A stretch of DNA of 64,000 bases, taken from assembly GCA_916700875.1 (NCBI GenBank), contig CAKAKS010000039.1, positions 24,387,315 to 24,451,314 of the forward strand, given 5' to 3'. This document shows, piece after piece, positions 1 through 11,331 of the stretch. The DNA is from Sebastes aleutianus. Taxonomy: Eukaryota > Chordata > Actinopteri > Perciformes > Sebastidae. Numbering within the stretch: position 1 is the first letter of the stretch; every line of letters begins with the position of its first letter. The notes under the pieces were generated by a model, which had not been told where the DNA came from, did no database searches, and saw only the letters and a program-made list of their open reading frames with translations. The position numbers and the translations under genes are program-made.

Positions 1-917
1 CACTTCTTTGTTAGTGAAAAGTGTAAACCGAGTGAAACTGACTAAACACTTTAAGCCAATAATATCAGGGATCAGCTATAGCCTATAGTTATATATGAAA
101 ATAAAAATCTTAATTTTTATTATTCAAGTGCAAATTTCAGAATTTCGCCCTAGGGCACCAAAATGGCTAAAGCCGGTCCTGGAAAAACTGCAAGAGCATA
201 CATTAGCAATGGTAACACTTTACATTGCAGTAAACTGTGTGCTGTCCTACAGAGAAATCTTGGGATTACAGAATTGTGATTTATGAATCCATAATAGAAA
301 TAGCTTTGATGGATTTGACGATAATGATAGTAATACAGTGTGCTGAAACAAAAACGGTACAACAATGGCTTTCAAACCGAGTCCTGTTTTCACAAAAAGA
401 AGGTGCCCTGTCAGTTAACACCAATTTTAAGAAGCACAACAACATCAAAACTATGATTTTTGTATGTTTATAAAATCCAGATAGAAGTGAGCTGAATGTT
501 ATAAAGAGCATCAAGCAGGACATTGCTCATTGTCTACTCTATACTTACATAGCACCTGCAGCATGCCATTTCTTTAATGGCTCTCTCTGATTGTATTGTT
601 GAGGAGACATTGTTCAATTATTTGTATGGTGGATGTCTGAGCATAAGATGTGATAAAACTCCACTCAAACATGCATGTTCATATGTTTTGTATTGTAATG
701 TATTATTACAATATTAATGTTGGCATAATGACATTAATTGAAAAGTAAAATCCACTTTAAATCCCAGAGAGAATGTAAGCAGGCTTTACAACACTGTAAA
801 ATGATATCCAGATAGATACCACAATATTGCTAAGAAATGGTTAATGTTCTTACAAAACACATTAAAAGTTACACGTGACTGTAACCATGCGTGACCCTCT
901 ATCTATTTGTCAATCAG
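1..917 (+). other. cd44 intron, no exon recognised
   Basis: AT-rich sequence upstream of the first visible cd44 exon. I see no second exon or recognisable repeat. Open frames here are short and unrelated to CD44. Confidence 0.6.
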
Positions 918-1340
918 CTGAACCCACACCAGAGCCTCACACCCCAACAGCAGCAGAGAACCAGGAGGAAACCACTCTGAAAACACAACCTGATGATGCC
1001 TCTGGTGGTGAGGGGGGTGACACCACAGTAACCCCTGAGGAGGATGAGACCGAAACGACCCCCTCAGCCACCACAAGTCTCACAGCACTAGACGATCTCA
1101 CAGATGTCACAGTTGGCCCCGCTGTAGAAGACACCTTTGGAGGGAGCGACAGCAGCAGCATGGCGTCCACTTTCACTCCTGAAGAGTTGGACCAGCCCAC
1201 TGGATCTGGGATGATGCCAACCGGTCCTGAGGAGGAGACAGACTCCCCGGTGGCCCCTGTTGGAGAGCCGGAGAAAAGAGCACCTACCGCTGAAGATGAC
1301 GAGAAAAAAGCGCCTCAAGGAGATGATCCCGGAACATCGA
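918..1340 (+). CDS. cd44: cd44 membrane-proximal stem exon
   Basis: This is a 423-nt exon, phase 1 at both ends as is usual for CD44 stem exons. It starts after the acceptor at 916-917 and ends before the donor GTAAG at 1341. It encodes about 141 residues rich in Thr, Ser, Glu, Asp and Pro with no cysteines, a mucin-like O-glycosylated stalk. An apparent ATG at 875 is upstream of the acceptor and is not used. The reading frame continues into the intron and stops at 1366 if not spliced. Confidence 0.85.
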
Positions 1341-3411
1341 GTAAGAAAAACACAAGCAACACATAACTGCTACAAATCAAAGTTGTGTTCACTAAAGTAT
1401 TCAGGATTTAGGTGAAATAACAACACCTGACAAGTAAAAAGCTCCTCTTTGGTGCTAACAATGTTCAATTTTTTTTGGAGACTGTATCAGAGAGAATGAG
1501 TGAGTGATTCAACTCTCTTGTAATGTTTGGATTGCATTTTACTTCTCCACCCTCTGTATTTACAAAATTATAATCACAGAAAATGCAGATACTTGAGTTT
1601 ATTCATATGTAAAATGCATGGAAACGTGCTTAGAGAACAGCACATCCTGTCATCAGATGCAACAGGTTTCGGGAGGACTGGAGTAACTTTAGGAACACCT
1701 GACGCCCCCTTGTGTTAGGTTGAGCTGTGGAGTGGATTTACTACAAAACAGGCCTCAGTGAGTTTTCCTCTATGTTCCAAAGAGGAATTACAATCAGGCT
1801 CAGCGTATTCAACAAACACATCATATGCACAAAATTGAAGGCATAGATTATGTTTCAATTTGCTGAACATGTAGATTCAAATCAAATTCATGAATCAAAT
1901 TAGATTTTCAGACAACTAACAGGACTAATTTTCGACAAACCATGTAAAGGAAAAAGCAACTTATTATGTAGCTTGCAGTATCTGGTGCCACAAAGCCTGC
2001 AGCCTCACAAAGAGAGGAAAATGCATACACAATTTAAAGCAGCAGTGGGTGGAAATGGAGCAAATACGATTAAAAAAAAAAAGGGATTTTTATAAAACGG
2101 TCACTATATCCTGGCAGTAGTGCATGAGACAGGTAATCTGAAAAAAATCATGTGCCTCTGTGTCCTCCTGTGCTCCTAATGGCATCTGCAAGATTTCACA
2201 GACCGGAGGAAAACAACCAATCAGAGCCGAGCTGGAGTCTGCCGTTTCTGAGCAGCTGTCAATCACACGCGAACTCCAATCAAATGGTCAAACTAGGCAG
2301 CGCTGATGAAATACAAATCAATATTCTGTTACTGTAATGCTTATTTCTCACCTCAGATGTTTTCAGAAACATCTTGTAGTGTAATGTTTAGCTGTAAAAT
2401 GAGAAAGTTTTATATTTGGTCAGCGCTGCCTAGTTTGACCGTTTGATTGGAGTTTGCTAGTGATTGACAGCTGTTTCCGTTGAATGAACAGCCAATAGGA
2501 ATGCTCTCTCTCTCTGAAATTACCTTTTTGATTTTTTTAAAGCCTGAAAACACAAATACATTTGAATATTTCATCCAGTTTTATGTTTTCAATTCGCTTA
2601 CCTTTGAGAGATTAGGTACTTCTAAGTTGAATACGTCGGTTTATAACCTGTATCTGAAATTATTTAAATGTCTACCTTTTGTTGCATGCGCCTCCACAAC
2701 AGCAACAACAACCTAATGGCAAGGGACGGGTCCTGCTAGGTCCAGTACATATACCTCCAACACCCTGAGGTCCATAGTGATTGCAGTCAAATAAGACCAT
2801 GTTGGGAAAAGTGCACTCCTATGTCTTTCACTGTTTATTTCTTACTGACTCAGCCTTTATAGTGTTGACTCGTGGCTTGTTATGTTTCCCTGCAGACTGG
2901 GTGTTGAGCATTGGACTGATTGTGGCAATTGCTGCTGTTCTTCTCGTGTGCGCAGCCGTTGCCAAAAGAAAGAGGTAAGACTTTGATTGCTATTTTTGTT
3001 TTAAATCTTACAACTAATAAAGCTGTCATGTAACATGTTTTGGGACATAAACATCACCCCGTTTGTCTTACTGAGCACAGTAATCAATAGTCAGCATTTC
3101 CAATGTTCACATATTTTGCTGCAGACTGGGGAATGGCAAAAAAACACACAAAAAAAAAATCTATAATAAATAAATGTGTCTGATTGTGCTTTTGCAGCTG
3201 GTGCGGCAAAAAGCAAACCCTGAATATCACATCCAAAGACGGCGGCGAGGGAAACGGGGCTGCAGCATCAGCATCCAGCTCCCACGCCCAGGAGAGAGAG
3301 CAGGAAATGGTGACCCTCATGAACAAGGAGAAGATCCAGGAGAACGGCAACACCGAGGAGTTCACCGTCATCACGCTAGAGGAGTCGCCAGATAAAGAGC
3401 AGCTGGCGTGA
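918..3411 (+). CDS. cd44: CD44 antigen, 3' part (three coding exons: 918-1340, 2896-2974, 3198-3411)
   Basis: CD44 is a type I membrane glycoprotein and hyaluronan receptor. Its cytoplasmic tail binds ERM proteins and ankyrin. The window holds the C-terminal 237 codons: a Ser/Thr/Glu-rich stem, one membrane helix and an approximately 70-residue tail. The hyaluronan-binding Link module and the proximal stem are upstream of the window. Exons join in frame (716 nt, entering with 2 nt of a split codon) and all boundaries are AG/GT. Family assignment rests on the juxtamembrane WCGKKQTLNI (mammalian CGQKKKLVI) and the tail motif QEMVTLMNKE (mammalian QEMVHLVNKE), the latter being the basolateral-sorting/ankyrin-region motif. 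The downstream neighbour slc1a2 in tail-to-tail orientation is the same as in human. Teleosts can carry more than one cd44-like gene, so the exact paralogue is not resolved. Confidence 0.9.
2085..2475. mobile_element. Hairpin-forming MITE in the cd44 stem/TM intron
   Basis: Two inverted arms, 2257-2306 and roughly 2421-2469, match almost perfectly. Both contain ACTCCAATCAAA and GGTCAAACTAGGCAGCGCTG in reverse orientation. The AT-rich centre includes ATGTTTTCAGAAACAT. I recognise the sequence as a repeat seen many times in percomorph genomes, but I cannot assign the superfamily. It lies between the stem exon and the transmembrane exon. Confidence 0.65.
2896..2974 (+). CDS. cd44: cd44 transmembrane exon
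   Basis: A 79-nt exon, phase 1 in and phase 2 out. It encodes a single membrane helix, starting WVLSIGLIVAIAAV and ending in the basic stop-transfer residues KRKR. A cysteine within the helix (VCAAV) and one just after the basic cluster in the next exon sit where mammalian CD44 is palmitoylated. The acceptor is TTTCCCTGCAG and the donor AGAG|GTAAGA. Confidence 0.9.
3198..3411 (+). CDS. cd44: cd44 cytoplasmic-tail exon with stop codon
   Basis: The last coding exon, 214 nt, begins phase 2 after TTTTGCAG and ends at TGA 3409-3411. It carries the basic ERM-binding start (SWCGKKQTLNI), a low-complexity Gly/Ala/Ser spacer and the conserved QEMVTLMNKE. The C-terminus (EESPDKEQLA) does not resemble the mammalian DMKIGV end. 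A (GA)n tract starts right at the stop codon. Confidence 0.9.
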
Positions 3412-5210
3412 GAGAGAGAGAGAGAGAGAAGACTGTAGAGGCAGACAGGAGAGAGAGTAGGTGAGGATAGGGAGGGATGGAGTGAGGAGATGGTTGGGAG
3501 ATTGGATAGGTATAGGGGGGTTTGGGGGCTCCAAACACTGGTGGTAAATAACTGCTTTGGTGGCCAGCACTGGATCGGGGTGTATGTGTGTGTTATTTAG
3601 AAAGATTGAGGTACAAAGTATTGTACTGGGTCTGAAGCTGTTGCCTCTCAGTGGGATCAGGTCTTTCAAACCAACATGTGCAGCATTTTGTTTGTCTGGT
3701 ATGCCAGGTTAGCTATAGGACTGAATGGCGGTCAAGGAGCGTCATGCACGGTGGGGTGTCATGCATTGATGCATAGCAGGGTGCGTGAGTGTGTTTTTGT
3801 GTCAGTTCTTTGTGTTTGTGAGCTTTGTTGACGACGGGGCTGGTTTTTAAAGGGAGGGGGTGGCAATGGGGCTAATTTGTGAAGAACATATCGATGACAA
3901 ATTATTTTCTTTTTATAGAATTGGTGGATCCTAAATTGTATGGCCTTTCAGCCAAAATGGGGAATAATAAATCAATGGGTTATTTTATTTGAGATACTGC
4001 AGATAGAAAAACTAATCATTTTGAGCACCCTTGATGTTTTTTCTGTTTCTTTGTTTTGGTCGCTTATTGTTGTAACCTTGTGTATATTTCAGACATTTAC
4101 CTGTGGACTGGAGTTTGTTTCCATTTCCAAGACAACTGGGGATGTCACTACCTTAATTTATGCAGCGTTGATTCTCTTTTTCTTGGTCTCTGTATATAAA
4201 GTATATGTTTTTGAAATGCCTTAGCAATAGCTGCCCGTGTTTTTTTCTTGTTTTGTAGAAAAGGGCTTTGTATGCCTTTTTAAATAAAGGAATGTGTCAT
4301 TTTTTTGACAGTTATTTAATTAGAAAAAAAACAGTACCTCCGAGGTAAACAATTGTGAATGGATTTTTGCAATAGTCAAAGTGGAGTGGATATTGTATGA
4401 ATCAACTTGATGTATAGCATCCAAATCTGCTGCAATTGATGCACCATTGAAGTCAGTTAATGGTATACATTTCTATTGGGTTGGGAATATGATGATGAAA
4501 TCCCTGTTGTTATCCTGAGGATAACGATACAAAATGATATATACATACTATATACACAGTGTGTACATTGATTAATTAAGGAAAAAAAGAAAGAATTGGA
4601 TAAATAAATCATTTTTTCAATGCAAAATTAAAGCTCAATCGTGACAAGTGAGTGACGGCGGCCTAGCTTTAGATGCTAAACTGCATGGCACATATGATAA
4701 TGGGGGGCCCATGTGCTGTAAACACATAGCAATGTAACGGTTTCTTCATAAGAAAGGGGCTGTGACAACGTCGTCTGTGTGCTCCCGAGGGGGAAGGGAG
4801 TGATGAATGAAGCTTGTGTGCTTGCCCAGGCCTCAATGTGCCAGTTTCTGTACATTTTTCATATGTAAACAAAATTGCTGCAGTTTTTTCTACTGACCTT
4901 CTCATTGGTGAAATATATCATACATTGTGTCATATCAATATTATTCCCAGTGTGATAGCTAATTCTTCCTGGCTTTCAGTATGAAAACGCTGAATTACAA
5001 ACAGCGATTGCAAACAGATTTTTTTTTTTTTGTTGTTTCCGTTTATTTCCTGCTTTTGCTCTCATGATTTGTTTTGAGGAGAAGTAGCTAATGCACTAGT
5101 GTAGGCAGGTTTTATGATAATTAACAAAAAGATGTCGCTGAAACGATTTGTAAAGTCATGAATGAAAATAAATGTGTATAGAAAAGAGATGTGCAGGAAT
5201 GTGGTGTGTT
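3412..5210 (+). other. cd44: cd44 3' UTR with two candidate poly(A) sites
   Basis: This AT-rich non-coding sequence follows the cd44 stop. An AATAAA at 4283-4288, followed by a GT/T-rich stretch, is the first good cleavage signal. A second AATAAA at 5167-5172 is followed by a GTGGTGTGTT element near 5200. Either could end the transcript, or both could be used. The end is inferred, since no transcript data are available. Confidence 0.5.
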
Positions 5211-5422
5211 CACTCACTGATTACTCTGTATGTGTGAAGACAAAAGGGCAGCGAGTGAATGGAATGACAGTGGGTTGAGAGCGGTTACATTGCCTCCACA
5301 TAAGAGGAAGTGAGGTTTCCATGGTACCGGGGTCGTGATGTGAGAACATGTTAACGCAGGAAACAAAGACTGATATTAAGACGGCCATTTTGAAAGATAG
5401 GGATGGAATATTTCCATAGTGT

Positions 5423-6968
5423 TGACATTTTATGGCATGCTATATTTGACATTTTAAGGACATACAGTACTATGACTTTTTATGACATACTATACTATGA
5501 CTTTTTTATGACACTATACTATGATGTTTTATGACATACTATACTATGACTTTTTTATGACACTATACTATGACTTTTTATGACACTATACTATGACATT
5601 TTTATGACATACTATACTATGACTTTTTTATGACATACTATACTATGACTTTTTTATGACATACTATACTATGACTTTTTATGACATACTATACTATGAC
5701 TCTTTTATGACATACTATACTATGACTTTTTATGACATACTATACTATGACTCTTTTTATGACATACTATACTATGACATTTTTATGACATACTATACTA
5801 TGACTTTTTTATGACATACTATACTATGACTTTTTATGACATACTATGCTATGACGTTTTTATGACATACTATACTATGACTCTTTTATGACATACTATA
5901 CTATGACTTTTTATGACATACTATACTATGACTCTTTTTATGACATACTATACTATGACTTTTTATGACATACTATACTATGGCTTCTTTATGACATACT
6001 ATACTATGACGTTTTATGACATACTATGCTATAACGTTTTTATGACATACTATACTATGACTCTTTTATGACATACTATACTATGTGTTTTTTAAGACAT
6101 ATTATATTATGACTTTTTATGACATACTATACTATGACGGTTTTATGACATACTATACTATGGCTTTTTATGACATACTATACTATGACGGTTTTATGAC
6201 ATACTATACTATGTCTATTTATGACATACTATACTATGACTTTTTTATGACATACTATACTGTAACTTTTTATGACATACTATACTATGGCTTTTTATGA
6301 CATACTATACTATGACTTTTTATGACATACTATACTATGACTTTTTATGACATACTATACTATGACTTTTTATGACATACTATACTGTAACTTTTTATGA
6401 CATACTATACTATGGCTTTTTATGACATACTATACTATGACTCTTTTATGACATACTATACTATGACATTTTATGACATACTATACTATTACTTTTTATG
6501 ACATACTATACTATGACGGTTTTATGACATACTATACTATGTCTATTTATGACATACTATACTATGACTTTTTTATGACATACTATACTGTAACTTTTTA
6601 TGACATACTATACTATGGCTTTTTATGACATACTATACTATGACTTTTTATGACATACTATACTATGTCTATTTATGACATACTATACTATGACTTTTTA
6701 TGACATACTATACTATGACTTTTTATGACATACTATACTGTAACTTTTTATGACATACTATACTATGGCTTTTTATGACATACTATACTATGACTCTTTT
6801 ATGACATACTATACTATGACTTTTTATGACATACTATACTATGACTCTTTTATGACATACTATACTATGACTCTTTTATGACATACTATACTATGACATT
6901 TTTATGACATACTATACAATAACTTTTTTTATGGCATACTATACTATGACTTTTTCATGACATACTGT
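5423..6968. repeat. AT-rich minisatellite, 24-26 bp unit, about 60 copies
   Basis: Direct tandem copies of a unit reading TATGACATACTATACTATGA followed by a T-rich spacer of variable length. The spacer varies (CTTTTT, CTCTTTT, CGGTTTT, GTCTATT), which gives higher-order patterns such as a repeated block containing CTGTAACTTTTTATG. Divergent units occur at the left edge (5423-5480) and right edge (6920-6968). It lies between the 3' ends of the convergent genes cd44 and slc1a2. The open frame it gives on the + strand is a by-product of the repeat. Confidence 0.95.
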
Positions 6969-7069
6969 CTTGGCCCCTTGATCTTATCATGTGCCAACTG
7001 TTTCTGTCATTTCTGTGTGTGTGACAGTTATGTGACAAGATCTAAAAAAAATACCACACAGTCAAATAG

Positions 7070-10000
7070 CCAACATTTAGTTATGAATCAACATTTATTA
7101 GTTATATTTGTATATGTACACCAAAGGTACAACACTTATTGATATGTAGAAACAGATTTTTTATGTATACCATAGGCCGAGGAAAGAATTCATGTCTTTT
7201 TTTGTCTTTTTTTTTCTCAATAGTGTATCTCCTCCACACATACGCTCCGCCTTTACATCAAAATTACAACAGCTTTACAAAGAGGGAAGGCCTAGAAAAG
7301 TAAGATCAGGAAAGCACATTGTAGGCAGGAGTGAGACAGGTTATCAGCTCTGTTTAGGAGTTTCTTCAAAAAGACACATTTCAGTAAAAAAAGGACAAGC
7401 TTGAAGATATAATGGCTCTTTGTTTGAAAATACTGTGTCAATCAATTTCCATTTCATCAGTACCATTTAGCTCAGCAGGTTCCAGGTGTTTGTGCGTGCA
7501 TATAGTTTCTGTGTAAAAAGCAAAAAAAAAGGCAAGTGGAGTAAAGGCAGTTTACCAAGTGGGATTTCTATAAACCTCCATGATGTTGATGGCATGTCAG
7601 AGGTCAAATGTGTGAAGTGGTGGTATGTAGTCAAGGTGAACACAGACTCTAAAAGATCTAGATATCCATGTCTTGCAGCTTTAAATGCACATGCACCATG
7701 TAAACAGACATGCCTGAGACTAAAGCCAGTTTTCCTTCATTGAAAAGACAAAATGGTTCAGATGAGTCACCTGAGGACTGTTGCTCAATACTATAACAGG
7801 CATCTAATGTTGTTTGTTCTTTCTCTCAAATCAACTACTAGTCTGTGTTTGATTCCTCATTCTATCCTACGTACAGGGCAAATTTGACCTTTTCCTTTAT
7901 TGGTCTCTCAGCAACCTTTATCACAGTAAATCCCACCAAAATATATCTCATGTTGGCCCCTTTTTTTAAAAACAAAAAACTTCCCCTCGCTCTCTTACTC
8001 TATCTCTTTCTCACTCTCTTTCTTTCTCGTCGTCGTGCAAACAGCGTTTGCTTCAGGATCACTGTAATTTCCGGAAAATTCTGCATCGCCACTGAACAGA
8101 ACAGTTATATATTTATTTATGTACAATGAAAATGAATGCACACTGCTTATATCTTCAAACATTCAAAACGCTTACATTAGATTAAAAAAAAAAAAGAAAG
8201 ATATTTATATATTGGTGTGTGACAGGTAAGTAAAACAACTAGTTAACAGCTATTAGAGAATAAAAAAACAAGCAATTTATTACACAATTTCCTCTCTATA
8301 CATTTTGTCTAAAATCTAATTTTACTCAGGACATAGATGATATATTTTTTCTAGAGGATTACATTAAAAATGTCACAGCAATGAAACTATATTCCTATAT
8401 ACCATTTCAATGCCCCCCAAAAGAAAACAAAAGGAACAAAACAAACAAAGAAAAAAAAACATCTGTTACCTACAATATATACACAAAGTGCAAGGAGGCA
8501 CTTCAAAATATCATGCTTTTAAGATAGTGGTGCAAAAAAATAATCATCATTTTTATTTTATTCATGCTTCTAAAAACCGTGAGTTTGAACATAATATTGG
8601 TCCAACACTCAATCCCCATCGATGACACTATGGTCTCCTTACTGGAGAGTTTTTTTTTCTTTTCCTGAAGATCACAAGGTCAAACGATCAGGCTCAAAGG
8701 GCCTGTTAGGGTGTCAGTGCTGTGCTCTGCAGCTCGCTGATTACAATTATAAATGTAGTAACCTTCGAGGTTTAAGAGTGTGTTTATATGTGTGCATATG
8801 AAAAAAAATGTGTGTGTCCATGCTTGTTTTTGTGTGTGTGTTGTGCGTCAGTTTGTGCAGCGTGTATGACAGAACACCGAGCGCGCTCTCTGTTGTATCA
8901 AAGCGCACTTCTGTCAGCCGAGCTTAAAAAAAAAAAAGCAAAGTGAAAGACATCTTCTGAGAGTGTGTTTCAGGAGCTAAAGGACAGAGTGCTGCGCTAA
9001 GTGTTTTGTTAAGTTTCCTAGTGTTGCTTTAATTGGCGTTTGTTGTTGTGTGCTTTTGAAGTGAACATCTTCAAGGCAAGGTTGTCATTAAGCACAAAAG
9101 AAAAGAAACAAGACGAGAGAGAAGGACACAATACTGATAAAGAAATCAAATCCACAGCCACATCACAGATGTCTCACCTCTCATTCATGCAGGCTAAAAA
9201 AAAAAAAAGATTAACAGCCAGTATAGTCCAACGTTGTTTTCTTTTTAAGCCATTTGGTTCTATGAGAGGAATATATTACCTGATAGTTGGCGACATTCTG
9301 GCATAATGCATGTGAAGTGTCCATTGTTCTATTCTGAGTTTCCTAAAAAAACGTCTTTGCACCCATATGGACACACAGCTGCAGCATCTAGGGTTTGTAG
9401 AAACAGTCTTGAGCGCTGGTGGCTAAATATATATTGTTGTTTACCTTTTTAGGTCTGGCTAAACAAGAAGCTGGCAAGCCTCCCGGAAGAGTGTTATATC
9501 AATGATCTGTCTCTGTTTGTGCAAGCCAAGACTGACAGCCAAGTGCTGCACTATACTTCTTCCTCCGCTTCTTTTTTAAGAAAATGTTCTGGTGGTTCAT
9601 GTTGTGTGTCAGTAATAACCATGTCTGTGTTTTCAGAGAGTACGCAGGTCGAGGATCATTCAACCACTGGAATGCTGTCTGAAGTATGTGTGTGTGTGCT
9701 TCCTGTATGTGCTAGAAAACTTCCCTTCACAGCTTATTATCATATATTTAAATTACTGTCTTTCAAGAAAAGACCTTTGCAGTAAACTGTCACCATTTTC
9801 AGAGTCAACGCTTGCAAAAGTTGTGCTGTTAAGAGGTCAATGTTTTGAAGCTCTAGTGAGCAAGTAAACATTTTGGGATTACAACATTTTTTTCCCTGTA
9901 AAAGAGTAAACATACACGCCTGAGTATCTTCCGCCCGTCCCTCATTTTGTTTTTATAACCCAAAATTTAAACTCGGAATACGATCAGTGTCGACATGAAA

Positions 10001-11259
10001 CAATAATGTGCATGACTTTGATTATGCCGCTGACTGAAAATGATCCTCATTGGCTTTGTTTGTGCTCTATATAATCTCTTTTTTGTGCTTCAAATTATTC
10101 AGATACGTCAATTATTTATTATTGTTTGTTTTTTACAATAATCATTTTGGCGCTCATGATCTTTTCATTTCATTGGCATCACAAAGAATTTTTTTTTGGG
10201 GGGGGGGAGGGAAAGTATAAAGTTTCATATTTAGGGCAGTGATTTTCTTAGCTGTGAGGCTTCATCAGAAAATTCATCAACTGCTGTGCCAGCCAGTTAT
10301 AAATGGACATAAATGTCAGAAAATGTGTTGTGAGTGATGTCATGGAGGCAGTTCAAAGGCCTCTGTGAGTTAATTGATTTTCTGCCTGTTTGGTCCCTAT
10401 AATTGACTTGGTCATGTTCTTAACTCCAGCTCTCTTTCTCTCTCTCTCTCTATCACACACACAGACACACAAACAAGTTTAATATGTCACTCAACAGGTG
10501 ACACAAAGAATAAAGTCCCTTTCCTTTACGGTAGACGAAAAAAGGAAAACAAAAGGGGGATAAAATGTGTTGTCCATGGTACGATTTGTGCTTTATAATT
10601 CCATTGTGACTGTGCTTGTATAGGTTATGAGGCTCAGTGTGGATTTCCTGTTTATACTCTCTGCCTCCTACCCTTTCATCAGTTTGCTGGACCTCAGGGA
10701 TAGTGGGTAATATTGGGCAGATGTACTTTAATGTCTCTGAGAATCAAAAGTGATGTTCTTAGATGAGAGACTGAGCTGATGAGGAAAAGCGGCAGCCTTA
10801 TGCACACATTTTGATGGTACTGACAGGGATGCAAAGCAAGGAAGTTCAGTACAAACGCTGGTTGTCATGACTACTTCCACCACTTCTTCTCTCATCTTTA
10901 TAACTTCCCTCATAAATGTATAGAACCAGGATGTATTGCTAGGAATATCTATCTAACTTTTTCTCTTCCTTCCCTCCCCAAGCCTTGAAGTATGTTGTGC
11001 AAGTATCTGCTATACGGACATAATTGTGCTCTAACAGGTAAAGTGTACCTCTGTTATCATTTCACGGTTAAGTGAATTAGTATTATATATCAGTCAGATA
11101 GACAGTTACAAAAACCTTTAAAGGGACTAATAAAAAAATGAAAACTAAACTACATAGAAAAGACAATTAGTAGTTCTGTTCATGTGACTTTTTTTTTCTT
11201 TTTTATCACCAGATAGGAAAGCTTGTGGAGCCCAGGAGCAGGGGATCTCTGTGCTGCCA
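7070..11259 (-). other. slc1a2: Probable slc1a2 long 3' UTR
   Basis: No coding sequence is recognisable downstream of the slc1a2 stop in this AT-rich stretch. A minus-strand AATAAA (TTTATT on +, 7094-7099) is followed by a GT-rich element (GACTGTGTGGTATTTT on minus), which makes a plausible cleavage site near 7070. Mammalian SLC1A2 has a very long 3' UTR of several kb, which fits. Other AATAAA signals inside, for example near 8111, could give shorter forms. The extent is inferred. Confidence 0.45.
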
Positions 11260-11331
11260 TTATTCATGTTTCCATGGTCCCTCCTCAACAAGCGTGCACT
11301 CCGCAGCAGAGCCGTTAGTGGCTGAGGTTAC
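11260..11331 (-). CDS. slc1a2: slc1a2 last exon, GLT-1a C-terminus
   Basis: Exon too short for simple ORF finding: 72 nt after the acceptor CTCCTTACAG, encoding VTSATNGSAAECTLVEEGPW then KHE and a stop (TAA, 11262-11260). It matches the mammalian GLT-1a end, which begins VTLAANGKSA and ends VEEEPWKREK. It joins in phase 0 to the exon ending at 13615. Confidence 0.9.
   Translation of the reverse strand, partial: VTSATNGSAAECTLVEEGPWKHE

Noticed and set aside
6085..6300. Open frame with repeated TYYTM / YDILYY motifs
   Set aside because: It is a translation of the minisatellite unit, with no relation to a real protein.
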